DNA of 64,000 nt from Colwellia demingiae (GCF_007954275.1 NZ_VOLT01000002.1:310001-374000); one strand, 5' to 3'; positions 34,549 through 45,306 are shown, counted from the stretch's first letter. Notes: generated by a model from the sequence alone, not told the origin. Program-made: numbers and translations.

Positions 34549-37356
34549 ATGAGCTTATATTCAGAGTACATTAAAGAAATAGAAAGTCGTAAAACCGATC
34601 TAGGATTGGCACCTTTGCCAATTGATTCTGCCGATTTATTATCTGAGATTATCGCTCAGATTAAAGACTCAGGTAATGCGCATCGCGAAGAGTCTCTTAA
34701 CTTTTTAATTTATAACACCTTACCAGGTACAACAAGTGCTGCAGGTGTTAAAGCTGCATTTTTAAAAGAGATTATTCTTGCTGAATCAGTAGTAGCTGAA
34801 ATCACCCCTGCATTTGCTTTTGAATTGTTATCTCACATGAAAGGTGGTCCTTCAATTGAAGTGTTACTCGACCTTGCATTAGGTGATGACGCTGCATTAG
34901 CTGCTCAAGCCTCAGACGTATTAAAAACTCAAGTATTCCTATATGACGCTGATACTTCTCGCCTTGAAGCTGCATTTAAAGCAGGCAACACTGTTGCTAA
35001 AGATATTCTTGAAAGCTACGCCCAAGCAGAGTTTTTTACTAAGCTTCCTGAAGTAGCAGAAAAAGTTGAAGTAGTGACTTATATTGCCGGTGAAGGTGAT
35101 ATCTCAACTGATTTACTTTCTCCGGGTCATCAAGCCCATTCTCGTGCTGACCGTGAATTACATGGCCAATGCATGAGCACACCAGAAGCCCAAGCAGAAA
35201 TACTAGCATTACAAGTTAAGCATCCTAATGCGAAAGTGATGTTAATTGCTGAAAAAGGCACTATGGGTGTTGGTTCTTCTCGTATGTCGGGTGTTAACAA
35301 CGTTGCACTATTGGCAGGTAAACAAGCAAGCCCATACGTACCGTTTATTAACATTGCACCGGTAGTTGCTGGTACTAATGGTATTTCTCCAATCTTCTTA
35401 ACAACCGTTGATGTAACTGGCGGTATTGGTCTTGACCTTAAAAACTGGGTTAAGAAAGTAGATGCAAGTGGCAACGCAGTTGTTGATGAAAATGGTGATG
35501 CAGTTTTAGAAGAAGCTTACTCAGTAGCAACTGGCACTGTGTTAACTATTGATACCAAAGCGAAGAAATTATACAACGGTGACAAAGAGCTTGCGGATAT
35601 CTCTTCAGCCTTTACACCACAGAAAGTAGAATTCATGAAAGCAGGTGGTTCTTACGCGGTAACATTTGGTAAGAAATTACAAACGTTCGCTGCTGAAACA
35701 CTTGGCGTAGCAACAACACCTGTATATGCAACTTCAAAAGAAATTTCACATGAAGGTCAAGGTTTAACGGCCGTTGAGAAAATCTTTAATAACAACGCTG
35801 TTGGTGTAACGTCTGAAACACCATTACATGCAGGCTCAGATGTTCGCGTTAAAGTGAACATTGTTGGCTCTCAAGACACGACAGGTCCTATGACATGTCA
35901 AGAACTTGAAGCGATGGCAGCATCTACTATTTCTCCACTAGTAGACGCTGCATACCAATCAGGTTGTCATACAGCGTCAGTTTGGGATAGCAAAGCTAAA
36001 GCTAACATTCCTAAGCTTATGGCATTCATGAATAAGTTCGGTCTTATTACTGCACGTGACCCGAAAGGCGTTTACCATGCAATGACTGATGTTATTCATA
36101 AAGTACTAAACGATATCACAGTAGACGATCGCGCAATCATCATTGGTGGTGACTCGCATACTCGTATGTCTAAAGGTGTAGCCTTTGGTGCTGACTCGGG
36201 TACAGTAGCAATCGCGCTAGCCACAGGTGAATCGGCCATGCCAATTCCTGAGTCTGTAAAAGTTACTTTTAAAGGTAACATGCAAGGCCACATGGATTTC
36301 CGTGATGTAGTTCACGCAACTCAAGCCCAAATGCTTAAACAATTTGGTGGTGAGAACGTATTCCAAGGCCGTATCATTGAAGTGCATATTGGTACTTTAT
36401 TAGCTGACCAAGCATTCACATTTACTGATTGGTCTGCAGAAATGAAGGCTAAAGCGTCTATCTGTATTTCTGAAGATGAAACGTTAATTAAATCACTTGA
36501 GCTTGCTAAGAGCCGTATCCAAATCATGATCAACAAGGGTATGGAAAACGAAGCGAAAACACTTAACGGTTTAATCGCATTAGCTGATCAACGTATCAAT
36601 GACATTAACACAGGTACTAATCCAGCATTAGCACCAGATGATAATGCTACATACTACGCAGAAGTAGTGATTGACTTAGATATTATCGACCAGCCAATGA
36701 TTGCTGATCCAGATGTAAACAACGAAGACGCCTCTAAACGTTATACGCATGACGTTATTCGCCCTGTTTCATTCTACGCTGATAAATCAGTTGATTTAGG
36801 TTTTGTTGGTTCTTGTATGGTTCACAAAGGCGATATGCAAATCATCGCTCAAATGTTCCGTAATATGGAAGCACAAGGTAACAAGATAGAATTTAAAGCA
36901 CCATTAGTTGTTGCGCCACCAACTTACAACATTGTTGATGAGCTTAAAGCTGAAGGCGATTGGGATATTTTACAGAAGTATTCAGGTTTTGAATTTGATG
37001 ATGCTGTGCCTAAAAACGCTGCCCGTACTAAGTATGAAAACATCATGTACTTAGAACGCCCAGGCTGTAACTTATGTATGGGTAACCAAGAGAAAGCTGA
37101 ACCAGGTGACACGGTTATTGCAACATCAACGCGTTTATTCCAAGGTCGTGTTGTAGCAGATACTCCTGAGAAGAAAGGTGAATCACTACTTGGCTCTACA
37201 CCGTTAGTGGTACTTTCAACTATGCTTGGTCGTTTCCCTTCAATCGAAGAGTACAAGTCAGCAGTAGAAGGTATCGATTTAACTCGATTCGCTCCTCCTA
37301 CGCATGAGATGACTACTAAGTACACTGCTCAAGCAGTACCGGTTAAAGTGGTATAA
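34549..37356 (+). CDS. Second AcnB-type aconitase, long divergent form
   Basis: 935 residues, some 70 more than the neighbouring AcnB and much diverged from it. The opening YIKEIESRKTDLGLAPLPID and the LIYNTLPGTTSAAGVKAAF segment resemble, as I recall, the AcnB-like aconitases of Bacteroidetes. Active-site and cluster motifs are kept: GVGSSRMSGVNN, GGDSHTRMS, GSCMVHK and CNLCMGNQ. Extra length lies partly in a segment near 300-345 (DASGNAVVDENGDAVLEE). It should interconvert citrate and isocitrate or act on 2-methylcitrate intermediates. It is monocistronic, divergent from acnB and closed by a strong terminator. Lateral origin is plausible but not shown. Confidence 0.9.
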   Translation: MSLYSEYIKEIESRKTDLGLAPLPIDSADLLSEIIAQIKDSGNAHREESLNFLIYNTLPGTTSAAGVKAAFLKEIILAESVVAEITPAFAFELLSHMKGGPSIEVLLDLALGDDAALAAQASDVLKTQVFLYDADTSRLEAAFKAGNTVAKDILESYAQAEFFTKLPEVAEKVEVVTYIAGEGDISTDLLSPGHQAHSRADRELHGQCMSTPEAQAEILALQVKHPNAKVMLIAEKGTMGVGSSRMSGVNNVALLAGKQASPYVPFINIAPVVAGTNGISPIFLTTVDVTGGIGLDLKNWVKKVDASGNAVVDENGDAVLEEAYSVATGTVLTIDTKAKKLYNGDKELADISSAFTPQKVEFMKAGGSYAVTFGKKLQTFAAETLGVATTPVYATSKEISHEGQGLTAVEKIFNNNAVGVTSETPLHAGSDVRVKVNIVGSQDTTGPMTCQELEAMAASTISPLVDAAYQSGCHTASVWDSKAKANIPKLMAFMNKFGLITARDPKGVYHAMTDVIHKVLNDITVDDRAIIIGGDSHTRMSKGVAFGADSGTVAIALATGESAMPIPESVKVTFKGNMQGHMDFRDVVHATQAQMLKQFGGENVFQGRIIEVHIGTLLADQAFTFTDWSAEMKAKASICISEDETLIKSLELAKSRIQIMINKGMENEAKTLNGLIALADQRINDINTGTNPALAPDDNATYYAEVVIDLDIIDQPMIADPDVNNEDASKRYTHDVIRPVSFYADKSVDLGFVGSCMVHKGDMQIIAQMFRNMEAQGNKIEFKAPLVVAPPTYNIVDELKAEGDWDILQKYSGFEFDDAVPKNAARTKYENIMYLERPGCNLCMGNQEKAEPGDTVIATSTRLFQGRVVADTPEKKGESLLGSTPLVVLSTMLGRFPSIEEYKSAVEGIDLTRFAPPTHEMTTKYTAQAVPVKVV

Positions 37357-37399
37357 TAGATAATTAGTGGGTAGAACTTCTACTTTACTATCTAAATAA

Positions 37400-37448
37400 A
37401 AATGCGGATTACTTAACTTAATTAAGTCAAGTAATCCGCATTTTTTTT
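37400..37448 (+). terminator. Terminator of the second aconitase gene
   Basis: AATGCGGATTACTT (37401-37414) pairs with AAGTAATCCGCATT (37429-37442), with a smaller inner ACTTA/TAAGT pairing, and is followed by TTTTTT. Confidence 0.93.
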
Positions 37449-37542
37449 ATCCTTTAATTTATGCTTTGCTATTCACTATATAAATTTACTAAAGTGCCAT
37501 TTGATTCAAGTAAATAATCACTTCACAAAGTCGCTTTTCGTA

Positions 37543-37920
37543 TTACCCTTTTATTGGACACTCAAGTTTAGCCGTTAAGTTTGGCATAATTAAATTAGGT
37601 GACGCACGGGGGAAATCGAAGCTTTCAACACCTTTGATTAACTCCAATTTATAACCATAAGATCCACAGATTAGGTAACTTCTACGCAATAAAAATGCAG
37701 ATAAACGCTCAAAGTTAACTTTATTATTAGAAATAACTTCTAACTGATAATGGCTGTCATCAAATTGAGTTCTTTTGAATTGTAGTTTGTGATCAAAGTC
37801 CCATTCTGACTGGGCTTTACCTAGAACGACTTGACTAGGTCCTGCACAAGCAGCTAATAATGAAACACATAACAAGAAAGTAATATAGTGAAGTACTGGT
37901 TTTAGGGTGAAATTTAACAT
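37543..37920 (-). CDS. Predicted lipoprotein of unknown function
   Basis: 125 residues. A lipoprotein signal peptide ends in LLAAC with the lipid-bearing Cys at 25. The mature part is about 100 residues with two further cysteines (CGSYGY and the C-terminal ECP) that could form a disulphide. AAGGATAATAACT precedes the ATG, so the gene is real. No family was recognised. It lies 88 nt downstream of the TonB-C-like gene on the same strand and may be co-transcribed with it. Confidence 0.75.
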   Translation of the reverse strand: MLNFTLKPVLHYITFLLCVSLLAACAGPSQVVLGKAQSEWDFDHKLQFKRTQFDDSHYQLEVISNNKVNFERLSAFLLRRSYLICGSYGYKLELIKGVESFDFPRASPNLIMPNLTAKLECPIKG

Positions 37921-38008
37921 AGTTATTATCCTTTTAACTGTTGTCTTATTAGTCTATCAAATAGCAAATGATGACAGCAATAGTGCTGAATCAGTTACTT
38001 AAGAGAAA

Positions 38009-39058
38009 TTAAGTACCGATAGGGTGCTCAATCAGATTAAAGCTCGTTTTTGGCTCACCATAAACATAAATACTGCAATTTTTCCAACTAGTAGGAATTG
38101 TCCAAGTATTATCATTTTCTACCGTATAAACATGGCGCTTATTAGCACAACGAACATCTAAAGTATGTAAAGACCCTTCAATGTTGGTTAACGAAAACTT
38201 ATTTCTTACTAAGTCTGCATACCAGTAATCTCTATCGATAGCAGCCTTAATCATAATATCTTTGTCGCTACTGATTACTGAATCAATATCTGCCATAACC
38301 TTTTCAAGTTTTGCCAAATACGGCTTTGCCTCTTCAAGTTTAATAAGCTTTTTATAGGTATTAAATGTGCTTTGAAATTTATTTGACGTCGCCTCTAAGT
38401 AAAATTGTTGATACAGCACTGAAAATTTTAACTTCTCACTTTTTACTCCGCTATCAAGGGTCACTCGATCAAGGTGATATAACTGTAAGGTATCATTACC
38501 TATTTCTCTTGCATAATTTGCCGCAAGAATGTGCATGTAGTTATTTTCACTCAGGTGCATTGTTTTTCGTGCGTTCATCTTAGCTAATTGATGTTCTACT
38601 TCCTGGTAATCTTTATCTTTCAAAGCTTGGGTAGCTATTTCATATTTTTTCTTAAATCTTCGAGACACTCCTTTAGTTCCAACGTTCTTGCCCATACGAA
38701 AATTCATTTGTACTGTATTAACACATTGCTGTATTGGCTTACCATTTTCAAATGCTGGTTGATACTTCCATTTAGTCACGGCTTTTAGCGTTGCCTTATT
38801 AAAATCTTCGCTACCTGAAGATTCTTTAACTAATGCATCTGAAACGTTGCCCTTTTCATCGATAACAAAACTAATAACTGTCCACCCTTCACGGCTTTCC
38901 CGAGCCGCGTCAATAGGGTATTTAGGTTGAATACGTTCAATCGGCTCAGGAGTGATAATCGTTGATAGGTGCTGAGAAATTTCGTTGGCAGCAACTTGGC
39001 CGTAAGTGCTAGCTGCTAGAAGAGCAACTACACCGATATAGAATATTTTATGACTCAT
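38009..39058 (-). CDS. Exported protein with a TonB C-terminal-like domain
   Basis: 349 residues from the ATG at 39056-39058 (AAGGA upstream). A signal peptide (about 1-25) is followed directly by a TonB_C-like domain (about 38-118: RIQPKYPIDAARES, GWTVISFVIDEKGNV, ATLKAVTKWKYQPA). The remaining ~220 residues are helical, Lys-rich and end in a short beta-rich segment with two cysteines. Unlike real TonB it has no membrane anchor or proline-rich spacer, and the domain is at the front. It probably works in the periplasm, perhaps in envelope or receptor biology; the role is unknown. Confidence 0.82.
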   Translation of the reverse strand: MSHKIFYIGVVALLAASTYGQVAANEISQHLSTIITPEPIERIQPKYPIDAARESREGWTVISFVIDEKGNVSDALVKESSGSEDFNKATLKAVTKWKYQPAFENGKPIQQCVNTVQMNFRMGKNVGTKGVSRRFKKKYEIATQALKDKDYQEVEHQLAKMNARKTMHLSENNYMHILAANYAREIGNDTLQLYHLDRVTLDSGVKSEKLKFSVLYQQFYLEATSNKFQSTFNTYKKLIKLEEAKPYLAKLEKVMADIDSVISSDKDIMIKAAIDRDYWYADLVRNKFSLTNIEGSLHTLDVRCANKRHVYTVENDNTWTIPTSWKNCSIYVYGEPKTSFNLIEHPIGT

Positions 39059-39123
39059 AATGAAATCCTTTTTTTTAGAGTTACCTAAGGTTAACAGAAT
39101 GTTAATTACCAATCTACAGACAT

Positions 39124-39169
39124 AAAAAAACCAACTATAAATAACTAAAATTAGTCACTATAATTGGTT
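39124..39169 (-). terminator. Terminator of the pdhR-aceEF-lpd operon
   Basis: AACCAA-TATA arms (39129-39139 with 39159-39169) pair best as minus-strand RNA, where one position is U-G, with an inner ACTAA/TTAGT stem. A run of seven T follows on that strand. It is 43 nt past the lpd stop. Confidence 0.88.
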
Positions 39170-39211
39170 TTATTAAATAATATTTAATTCGCTAAGCGAA
39201 AGTAAACGTTA

Positions 39212-40645
39212 TTATTTTTTCTTTTTAACTGCTTTAGCATTTGGTAAATCAGTGATTGAACCTTCAAAGATTTCTGCTGCTAAGCCAATTGATTCATTTA
39301 ACGTTGGGTGAGCATGAATGGTTAAACCAATATCTTCTGCATCAGCACCCATTTCAACAGCTAAACAAATTTCGCCTAACATTTCGCCAGCATTGATACC
39401 CACGATAGCGCCACCAAGTATACGACCTGTTTCTTTTTCGAAGATTAACTTAGTTTTACCTTCAGTACGTGCAGAAGCGATAGCACGGCCAGATGCAGCC
39501 CAAGGGAAGTTAGCGATTTCAATGTTTAAACCTTGCTCTTTCGCTTCAGACTCAGTTACACCAACCCAAGCCATTTCTGGATCAGTATAGGCGATTGAAG
39601 GGATACAACGAGGTTCGAAAGTATGCTTCTTGCCAGAAATTACTTCTGCTGCACAATGTGCTTCATGAACGGCTTTATGCGCAAGCATAGGTTGACCAAC
39701 AACATCACCAATCGCGAAGATGTGAGGTACGTTAGTACGAAGTTCATTAGTTACATTGATGAAACCACGTTCATCAACATTTACGCCCGCTTTATCAGCA
39801 GCAACTAAGTGACCATTTGGCTTACGACCAACAGCAACTAAAATTTTGTCATAACGTACTTGTTCTTTTGGAGCTTTTTTGCCTTCAAAAGTAACGTATA
39901 AACCGTCATCTTTTGCTTCAACAGCAACAACTTTAGTAGACAACATGATGTTGAATTTTTTCTTGTTGTAGTTGTTATAAACTCTAACGATATCTTTATC
40001 AGCTGCTGGAACTAATTGGTCTGCAAACTCAACAACAGATACATTAGAACCTAAAGCAGAGTATACAGTACCCATTTCTAGGCCAATGATACCGCCACCA
40101 AGTACTAATAACTCTTCTGGAACGTCTTTAAGCTCTAGTGCGCCAGTTGAATCGATAACACGTGGGTCATCGTTCGGGATAAATGGTAAGTCAATTACTG
40201 AAGAACCCGCTGCAATAATTGCGTTATCAAAAGTAATAGTCGTTTTTTCGCCGTCATTACCTTCAACTTCGATAGTTTTATCAGAAGTGAATTTACCGTA
40301 ACCGTAAACTGTAGCTACTTTACGGGCTTTAGACATACTGCCTAAACCACCAGTAAGTTGAGCAATTACGCTTTCTTTCCAGCCACGAATTTTATCTAAA
40401 TCAATTTCAGGCTTACCGAAAGTAACACCGTGAGAAGCCATTGCAGCTGCATCATCAATAACTTTAGCAACGTGAAGTAATGCTTTTGATGGGATACAAC
40501 CAACGTTTAAACAAACGCCACCTAATGTTTCACGGCTTTCAACTAATACTACGTCTAAACCTAAATCTGCTGCACGAAATGCCGCTGAATAACCACCAGG
40601 GCCTGCACCTAATACTACTACTTGAGTTTTGATATTGTTACTCAT
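39212..40645 (-). CDS. lpd: Dihydrolipoyl dehydrogenase (E3)
   Basis: Reoxidises the dihydrolipoyl arms of pyruvate and 2-oxoglutarate dehydrogenase, making NADH. 477 residues from the ATG at 40643-40645 (GAGGATAAGC upstream); a start four codons earlier is weaker. The FAD motif GAGPGGYSAA, redox disulphide GGVCLNVGCIPSKA (about 43-56), NAD motif GGGIIGLEMG (about 182-191) and the catalytic His-Glu near HAHPTLNESI (about 446-455) are all seen. It is the last gene of aceE-aceF-lpd, 162 nt after aceF. Confidence 0.98.
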   Translation of the reverse strand: MSNNIKTQVVVLGAGPGGYSAAFRAADLGLDVVLVESRETLGGVCLNVGCIPSKALLHVAKVIDDAAAMASHGVTFGKPEIDLDKIRGWKESVIAQLTGGLGSMSKARKVATVYGYGKFTSDKTIEVEGNDGEKTTITFDNAIIAAGSSVIDLPFIPNDDPRVIDSTGALELKDVPEELLVLGGGIIGLEMGTVYSALGSNVSVVEFADQLVPAADKDIVRVYNNYNKKKFNIMLSTKVVAVEAKDDGLYVTFEGKKAPKEQVRYDKILVAVGRKPNGHLVAADKAGVNVDERGFINVTNELRTNVPHIFAIGDVVGQPMLAHKAVHEAHCAAEVISGKKHTFEPRCIPSIAYTDPEMAWVGVTESEAKEQGLNIEIANFPWAASGRAIASARTEGKTKLIFEKETGRILGGAIVGINAGEMLGEICLAVEMGADAEDIGLTIHAHPTLNESIGLAAEIFEGSITDLPNAKAVKKKK

Positions 40646-40807
40646 GCTTATCCTCATTGAATATGTAAGCTGATATAGGGTTTCTGTATCAGCTTTTATT
40701 TATAATAATTTCTTGTGGCGAAATTCTACGCCTATGCGTTGAATTTCGCCAATATTAATTAACCACTGCCGACTAAAGTCTGAGTGTCTAACGTTTGAAC
40801 GTACAGA

Positions 40808-42466
40808 TTAAAGTACTAACTTACGAATGTCAGACATAACGCCCGCTAAATGCACAGTGAAACGTGCAGCTAATGCACCATCAATAACACGATGATCGTA
40901 AGACATTGATAGTGGCAACATTAATTTAGGTTCAAAATCCTTACCATTCCACTTAGGTTTCATTTCTGATTTAGAAACACCTAAAATAGCCACTTCTGGT
41001 GCATTAACGATTGGCGTAAATGCCGTGCCGCCAATACCACCTAGGCTAGAGATAGTAAAACAACCACCTTGCATATCTTGCGCTTTTAGTTTGCCATCAC
41101 GTGCTTTAATACTAATTTCTAATAATTCACGAGATAACTGATGAATACCTTTTTGATCAACATCACGAACTACCGGTACAACCAAACCATTTGGCGTATC
41201 AACCGCAACACCGATGTGAATGTACTTTTTAAGAATTAAGCTTTCACCATCTTCACTTAGGCTTGAGTTAAACGTTGGGAAAGTGCGTAATGCATCTGCC
41301 GCCGCCTTCAAAATGAAAACTAATGGTGTAATTTTAAAACCAAGCTTTTGTTTTTCACAAACAACGTTCTGTTCTTTACGGAACGCTTCAACGTTAGTGA
41401 TATCAGCTTCATCGAATTGAGTAACATGTGGAATAGTTACCCAGTTACGATGTAAAAATGGTCCAGAAATTTTCTGAATACGTGTTAATGCTTTCGTTTC
41501 AATTTCGCCAAACTTAGAGAAATCAATCGCTTTAGCACTAACAACTTGTAAACCACCTTCACCCGCAGCAACTGAACTACCTGCATTCGCTTTTGGACGA
41601 GATAACTCATATTTAACATATGATTGCACATCTTCTTTTAAGATTCGGCCTTTACGACCAGTGCCTTTCACTAAGGTTAAATCAACACCAAATTCACGTG
41701 CAAGACGACGAATTGAAGGTGAGGTGTAAATAGTACCTTTATTTACATTACCCGCTTGTGGGTGATGTGGAACAGGTGCACTTTTCTGTGGTGCAGCTAC
41801 CGCCGCTGGAGCAGAAACAGGAGCAGCTGCTACTGGTGCTGCTTGAACTGCAGGTGCTGCTGCAACAGGTGCTACGCCGCCAGAAGTTTCAAGTTTTATA
41901 ACAAGTGAACCTTGCTTAACTTTGTCACCGTTGTTAATAAAGACTTCTTTCACTGTACCGGCGTGGGTTGATGGAACATCCATCGTTGCTTTATCTGTTT
42001 CGAGTGTGATTAAACCATCTTCTTCTTCAATCACATCACCAACGCTAACTAATACTTCAATAACGTCAACTTCGCCGTCTTCGCCAATATCAGGTACTGC
42101 GATTTCAATCACTTGCGATGCAGTAGCAACAGCAGCGACTACTGGAGCAGCTTCAACTGCAGCAACTGGTGCTGCAGGCGCTTCAACTACGGCTGCAGTA
42201 GGCGCTTCTTCAGCTGGAGCAGATACTGCACCAGCCGCCTTCATTTCAGCAATAATATCGCCTTCTTTAATTTTGTCGCCAACTTTTACGTTTAAGCTAA
42301 CAAGCTCACCCGCAAATGGAGCAGGAATATCCATTGAAGCTTTATCAGTTTCAACAGTAACAATACCTTCATCTGCTTCTAAGGTATCGCCAACAGCAAA
42401 ACAAATTTCAATAATTTCAACTTCATCGCCACCCACATCAGGGACTAGAACTTTTTCTATAGACAT
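40808..42466 (-). CDS. aceF: Pyruvate dehydrogenase E2, dihydrolipoyllysine acetyltransferase
   Basis: 552 residues. Two lipoyl domains (about 1-75 and 118-192), each with the lipoylated Lys in ETDKASM (Lys42) and ETDKATM, are joined by Ala/Pro-rich linkers. A peripheral-subunit-binding domain (about 248-285) precedes the acetyltransferase core, which ends in [10 protein letters not shown] with the catalytic His. E. coli AceF has three lipoyl domains; two is common elsewhere. It forms the core of the complex and passes acetyl groups to CoA. It begins 25 nt after aceE. Confidence 0.97.
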   Translation of the reverse strand: MSIEKVLVPDVGGDEVEIIEICFAVGDTLEADEGIVTVETDKASMDIPAPFAGELVSLNVKVGDKIKEGDIIAEMKAAGAVSAPAEEAPTAAVVEAPAAPVAAVEAAPVVAAVATASQVIEIAVPDIGEDGEVDVIEVLVSVGDVIEEEDGLITLETDKATMDVPSTHAGTVKEVFINNGDKVKQGSLVIKLETSGGVAPVAAAPAVQAAPVAAAPVSAPAAVAAPQKSAPVPHHPQAGNVNKGTIYTSPSIRRLAREFGVDLTLVKGTGRKGRILKEDVQSYVKYELSRPKANAGSSVAAGEGGLQVVSAKAIDFSKFGEIETKALTRIQKISGPFLHRNWVTIPHVTQFDEADITNVEAFRKEQNVVCEKQKLGFKITPLVFILKAAADALRTFPTFNSSLSEDGESLILKKYIHIGVAVDTPNGLVVPVVRDVDQKGIHQLSRELLEISIKARDGKLKAQDMQGGCFTISSLGGIGGTAFTPIVNAPEVAILGVSKSEMKPKWNGKDFEPKLMLPLSMSYDHRVIDGALAARFTVHLAGVMSDIRKLVL

Positions 42467-42491
42467 AATATTTTCCTTATCTAGCCGCTAA

Positions 42492-45173
42492 TTAAGCGTA
42501 AAGTGGGTTAAGTTTTTCAGTATCAATATCAAAACGTTTAATTGCTTCAGTTACTACTGAACGTTTGATTTCACCACGGTTTGATAATTCAAATAATGCC
42601 GCAACAACTACATAAGCTGCACTTACTTCGAAGTGTGTACGTAAGTTTGCACGACTATCACTACGACCAAAACCATCAGTACCTAAACAACGGTATTCAG
42701 TATCAATGTACGCACGTACTTGATCAGAGTAGTTTTTGATGTAATCCGTTGCAGCAATTGCTGGGCCGGCTGCTTTAGTAATGATTTGTGCAATGTAAGG
42801 TACACGCTGTTCACTTTCTGGGTGAAGCATGTTCCAACGTGTTACATCTTGACCATCACGGCCTAGTTCATTGAATGAAGTTACTGAGTAAACATCACTA
42901 GAAACATTGTAATCATTCGCTAGAATTTGTGCCGCTTCACGTACTTTCTCTAAAATAGTACCTGAACCTAATAACTGAACATTAGCAGTCGCTTTACCTT
43001 TAGCAGGTGCGGCTTGTTCAAGTTGGTAAATACCTTTAATGATTTCTTCTTCAACCGTTTTACTTTCCGGCATTGCTGGATGTTGATAGTTTTCATTCAT
43101 TAACGTTAAGTAGAAGAAAACATTTTCATTTTCTTCGTACATGCGACGTAAACCTTCACGCACGATAACTGCAATTTCATAACCGTAAGTTGGATCATAA
43201 GTCACACAGTTAGGAATTAAACCTGCCTGTACATGAGAATGACCATCTTGATGTTGCAGACCTTCACCGTTAAGCGTTGTTCTACCTGCAGTAGCACCTA
43301 ATAAGAAACCACGTGCTTGGCTATCGCCAGCTGCCCATGCTAAATCACCAACACGTTGGAAACCAAACATTGAGTAATAAATATAGAATGGAATCGTTAC
43401 TGCATTACACGTTGAATAAGACGTACCGGCAGCAACCCAAGAGGCCATAGCGCCTAATTCGTTAATGCCTTCTTGTAAAACTTGGCCTTGTTTATCTTCA
43501 CGATAATAAGCAACTTGGTCAGCATCTTGTGGAATATACTTTTGACCTTCGCTAGCATAAATACCTACTTGGCGGAATAAACCTTCCATACCAAAGGTAC
43601 GTGCTTCATCTGGAATAATTGGTACGATGCGCTTACCAATTTTTTTATCTTTTAATAAGCTGTTCAGTACACGAACAAATGTCATTGTTGATGATACTTG
43701 ACGCTCACCTGAACCTTTTAAAATCGGTTCAAATATTTTAAGTGCTGGAATTTCAAGTTGCTCTTCTGCTTGCTTACGACGTGCAGGTAATGAACCACCT
43801 AATGCTTCACGGCGGGCTTTCATGTACTTGAATTCTTCGCTATCTTCAGGGAATTTGTAGAAAGGTAAATCAGCAATATCATCATCACTTACTGGGATAT
43901 TGAAACGATCACGGTAATGTTTAATTGCCTCAACGTCCATTTTCTTAACGTTATGTGCAATGTTTAATGCTTCGCCTGAAGCGCCTAAACCGAAACCTTT
44001 AACTGTTTTAGCTAAGATTACTGTTGGACGACCTTTAGTGTTTTTCGCTTTTTCATAAGCCGCATAAACTTTAACTGGATCATGACCACCACGGTTTAAA
44101 CGCCAGATATCTTCATCTGACATGTTAGCAACCATAGCTTTAGTTTCAGGGTACTTGTTAAAGAAGTTTTCGCGCGTGTACTTACCACCTTTCGCTTTAC
44201 AGTTTTGGTATTCGCCATCAACTGTTTCGTTCATTAACTGTAGTAATTTACCTGACGTATCACGTGCAATAAGAGAATCCCAATAAGAACCCCAAATAAC
44301 TTTCACTACTTCCCAGCCTGCGCCACGGAATGTACCTTCAAGCTCCTGGATGATTTTACCGTTACCACGTACCGGGCCATCTAAACGTTGTAAGTTACAG
44401 TTAACAATGAACGTTAAGTTATCTAAACCTTCACGTGAAGCTAAACCGATTGCACCTAATGATTCTGGCTCATCTGTTTCACCATCACCTAGGAAACAGT
44501 AAACACGTTGGCCTGAACAATCTTTAATGCCACGGTCAGTTAAGTATTTTAAGAAACGTGCAGTATAGATAGCTTGTAATGGACCTAAGCCCATAGAAAC
44601 TGTTGGGAACTGCCAAAAATCTTTCATCAAATGAGGATGCGGGTATGAAGATAAACCTTTACCATCACACTCTTGACGGAAGTTATTCATTTGCTCTTCA
44701 GTTAAACGACCTTCCATAAAAGCACGAGAATAAATACCTGGAGAGATATGACCTTGAGCAAAAATGAAATCGCCACCGTCAGCTTCCGATGCAGCTTTAA
44801 AGAAGTGGTTAAAACCCACATCATATAAAGTAGATGAAGAGGCGAAACTACCAATGTGTCCACCAAGCTCTAAATCTTTTTTAGAGGCACGTAATACTAA
44901 AACTAAAGCGTTCCAACGAATTGCAGAACGAATTCGTGATTCAATAGTCTGATCCGCAGGCATGTTTGGTTCTTGACCTGGTGGGATAGTATTTACATAA
45001 GCAGTAGTTGCATCAAATGGTAAATGAGTACCACCACGACGAGCTCGTTCAATTAACGTTTCTAATAATTGATGTGCGCGCTCTGGGCCTTCATTTTCTA
45101 ATACTGACTCCATTGATTCTAACCACTCTTGGGTTTCTGCTGAATCAATATCGATATTTGGTAGATCTGACAT
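42492..45173 (-). CDS. aceE: Pyruvate dehydrogenase E1 component (homodimeric)
   Basis: Thiamine-diphosphate enzyme that decarboxylates pyruvate and acetylates E2. 893 residues, close to the E. coli 887. The ThDP motif GDGETDEPES begins near 230 and ends in NCNLQRLDGPVRGN (about 258-271), with active-site histidines in GHISPGIYSR and GEGLQHQDGHSH. It is the first structural gene after pdhR; the 271-bp gap between them contains a decayed repeat of the pdhR end and an AT-only hairpin near 45191-45212. GGAG precedes the ATG at longish spacing. Confidence 0.98.
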   Translation of the reverse strand: MSDLPNIDIDSAETQEWLESMESVLENEGPERAHQLLETLIERARRGGTHLPFDATTAYVNTIPPGQEPNMPADQTIESRIRSAIRWNALVLVLRASKKDLELGGHIGSFASSSTLYDVGFNHFFKAASEADGGDFIFAQGHISPGIYSRAFMEGRLTEEQMNNFRQECDGKGLSSYPHPHLMKDFWQFPTVSMGLGPLQAIYTARFLKYLTDRGIKDCSGQRVYCFLGDGETDEPESLGAIGLASREGLDNLTFIVNCNLQRLDGPVRGNGKIIQELEGTFRGAGWEVVKVIWGSYWDSLIARDTSGKLLQLMNETVDGEYQNCKAKGGKYTRENFFNKYPETKAMVANMSDEDIWRLNRGGHDPVKVYAAYEKAKNTKGRPTVILAKTVKGFGLGASGEALNIAHNVKKMDVEAIKHYRDRFNIPVSDDDIADLPFYKFPEDSEEFKYMKARREALGGSLPARRKQAEEQLEIPALKIFEPILKGSGERQVSSTMTFVRVLNSLLKDKKIGKRIVPIIPDEARTFGMEGLFRQVGIYASEGQKYIPQDADQVAYYREDKQGQVLQEGINELGAMASWVAAGTSYSTCNAVTIPFYIYYSMFGFQRVGDLAWAAGDSQARGFLLGATAGRTTLNGEGLQHQDGHSHVQAGLIPNCVTYDPTYGYEIAVIVREGLRRMYEENENVFFYLTLMNENYQHPAMPESKTVEEEIIKGIYQLEQAAPAKGKATANVQLLGSGTILEKVREAAQILANDYNVSSDVYSVTSFNELGRDGQDVTRWNMLHPESEQRVPYIAQIITKAAGPAIAATDYIKNYSDQVRAYIDTEYRCLGTDGFGRSDSRANLRTHFEVSAAYVVVAALFELSNRGEIKRSVVTEAIKRFDIDTEKLNPLYA

Positions 45174-45306
45174 ATTGTTTAGTCTCCAATACTTTTTTAT
45201 TTAATAAAAAGTTTTAATTAAATGTTTAAAATTAAATTCTCTAACTATTCGTTATTTCACTTCATTAATTCTTTCTTCTAACTCTGTGCGCTGTGCGCAT
45301 AATTCT

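Noticed and set aside
36924..37325. 133-codon open frame opposite the second aconitase
   Set aside because: Antisense to conserved aconitase motifs; no domain or proper start signal.
41922..42491. 189-codon open frame opposite aceF, Ser/Thr-rich
   Set aside because: It mirrors the Ala/Pro-rich lipoyl linkers of aceF; no family, and low-complexity content.
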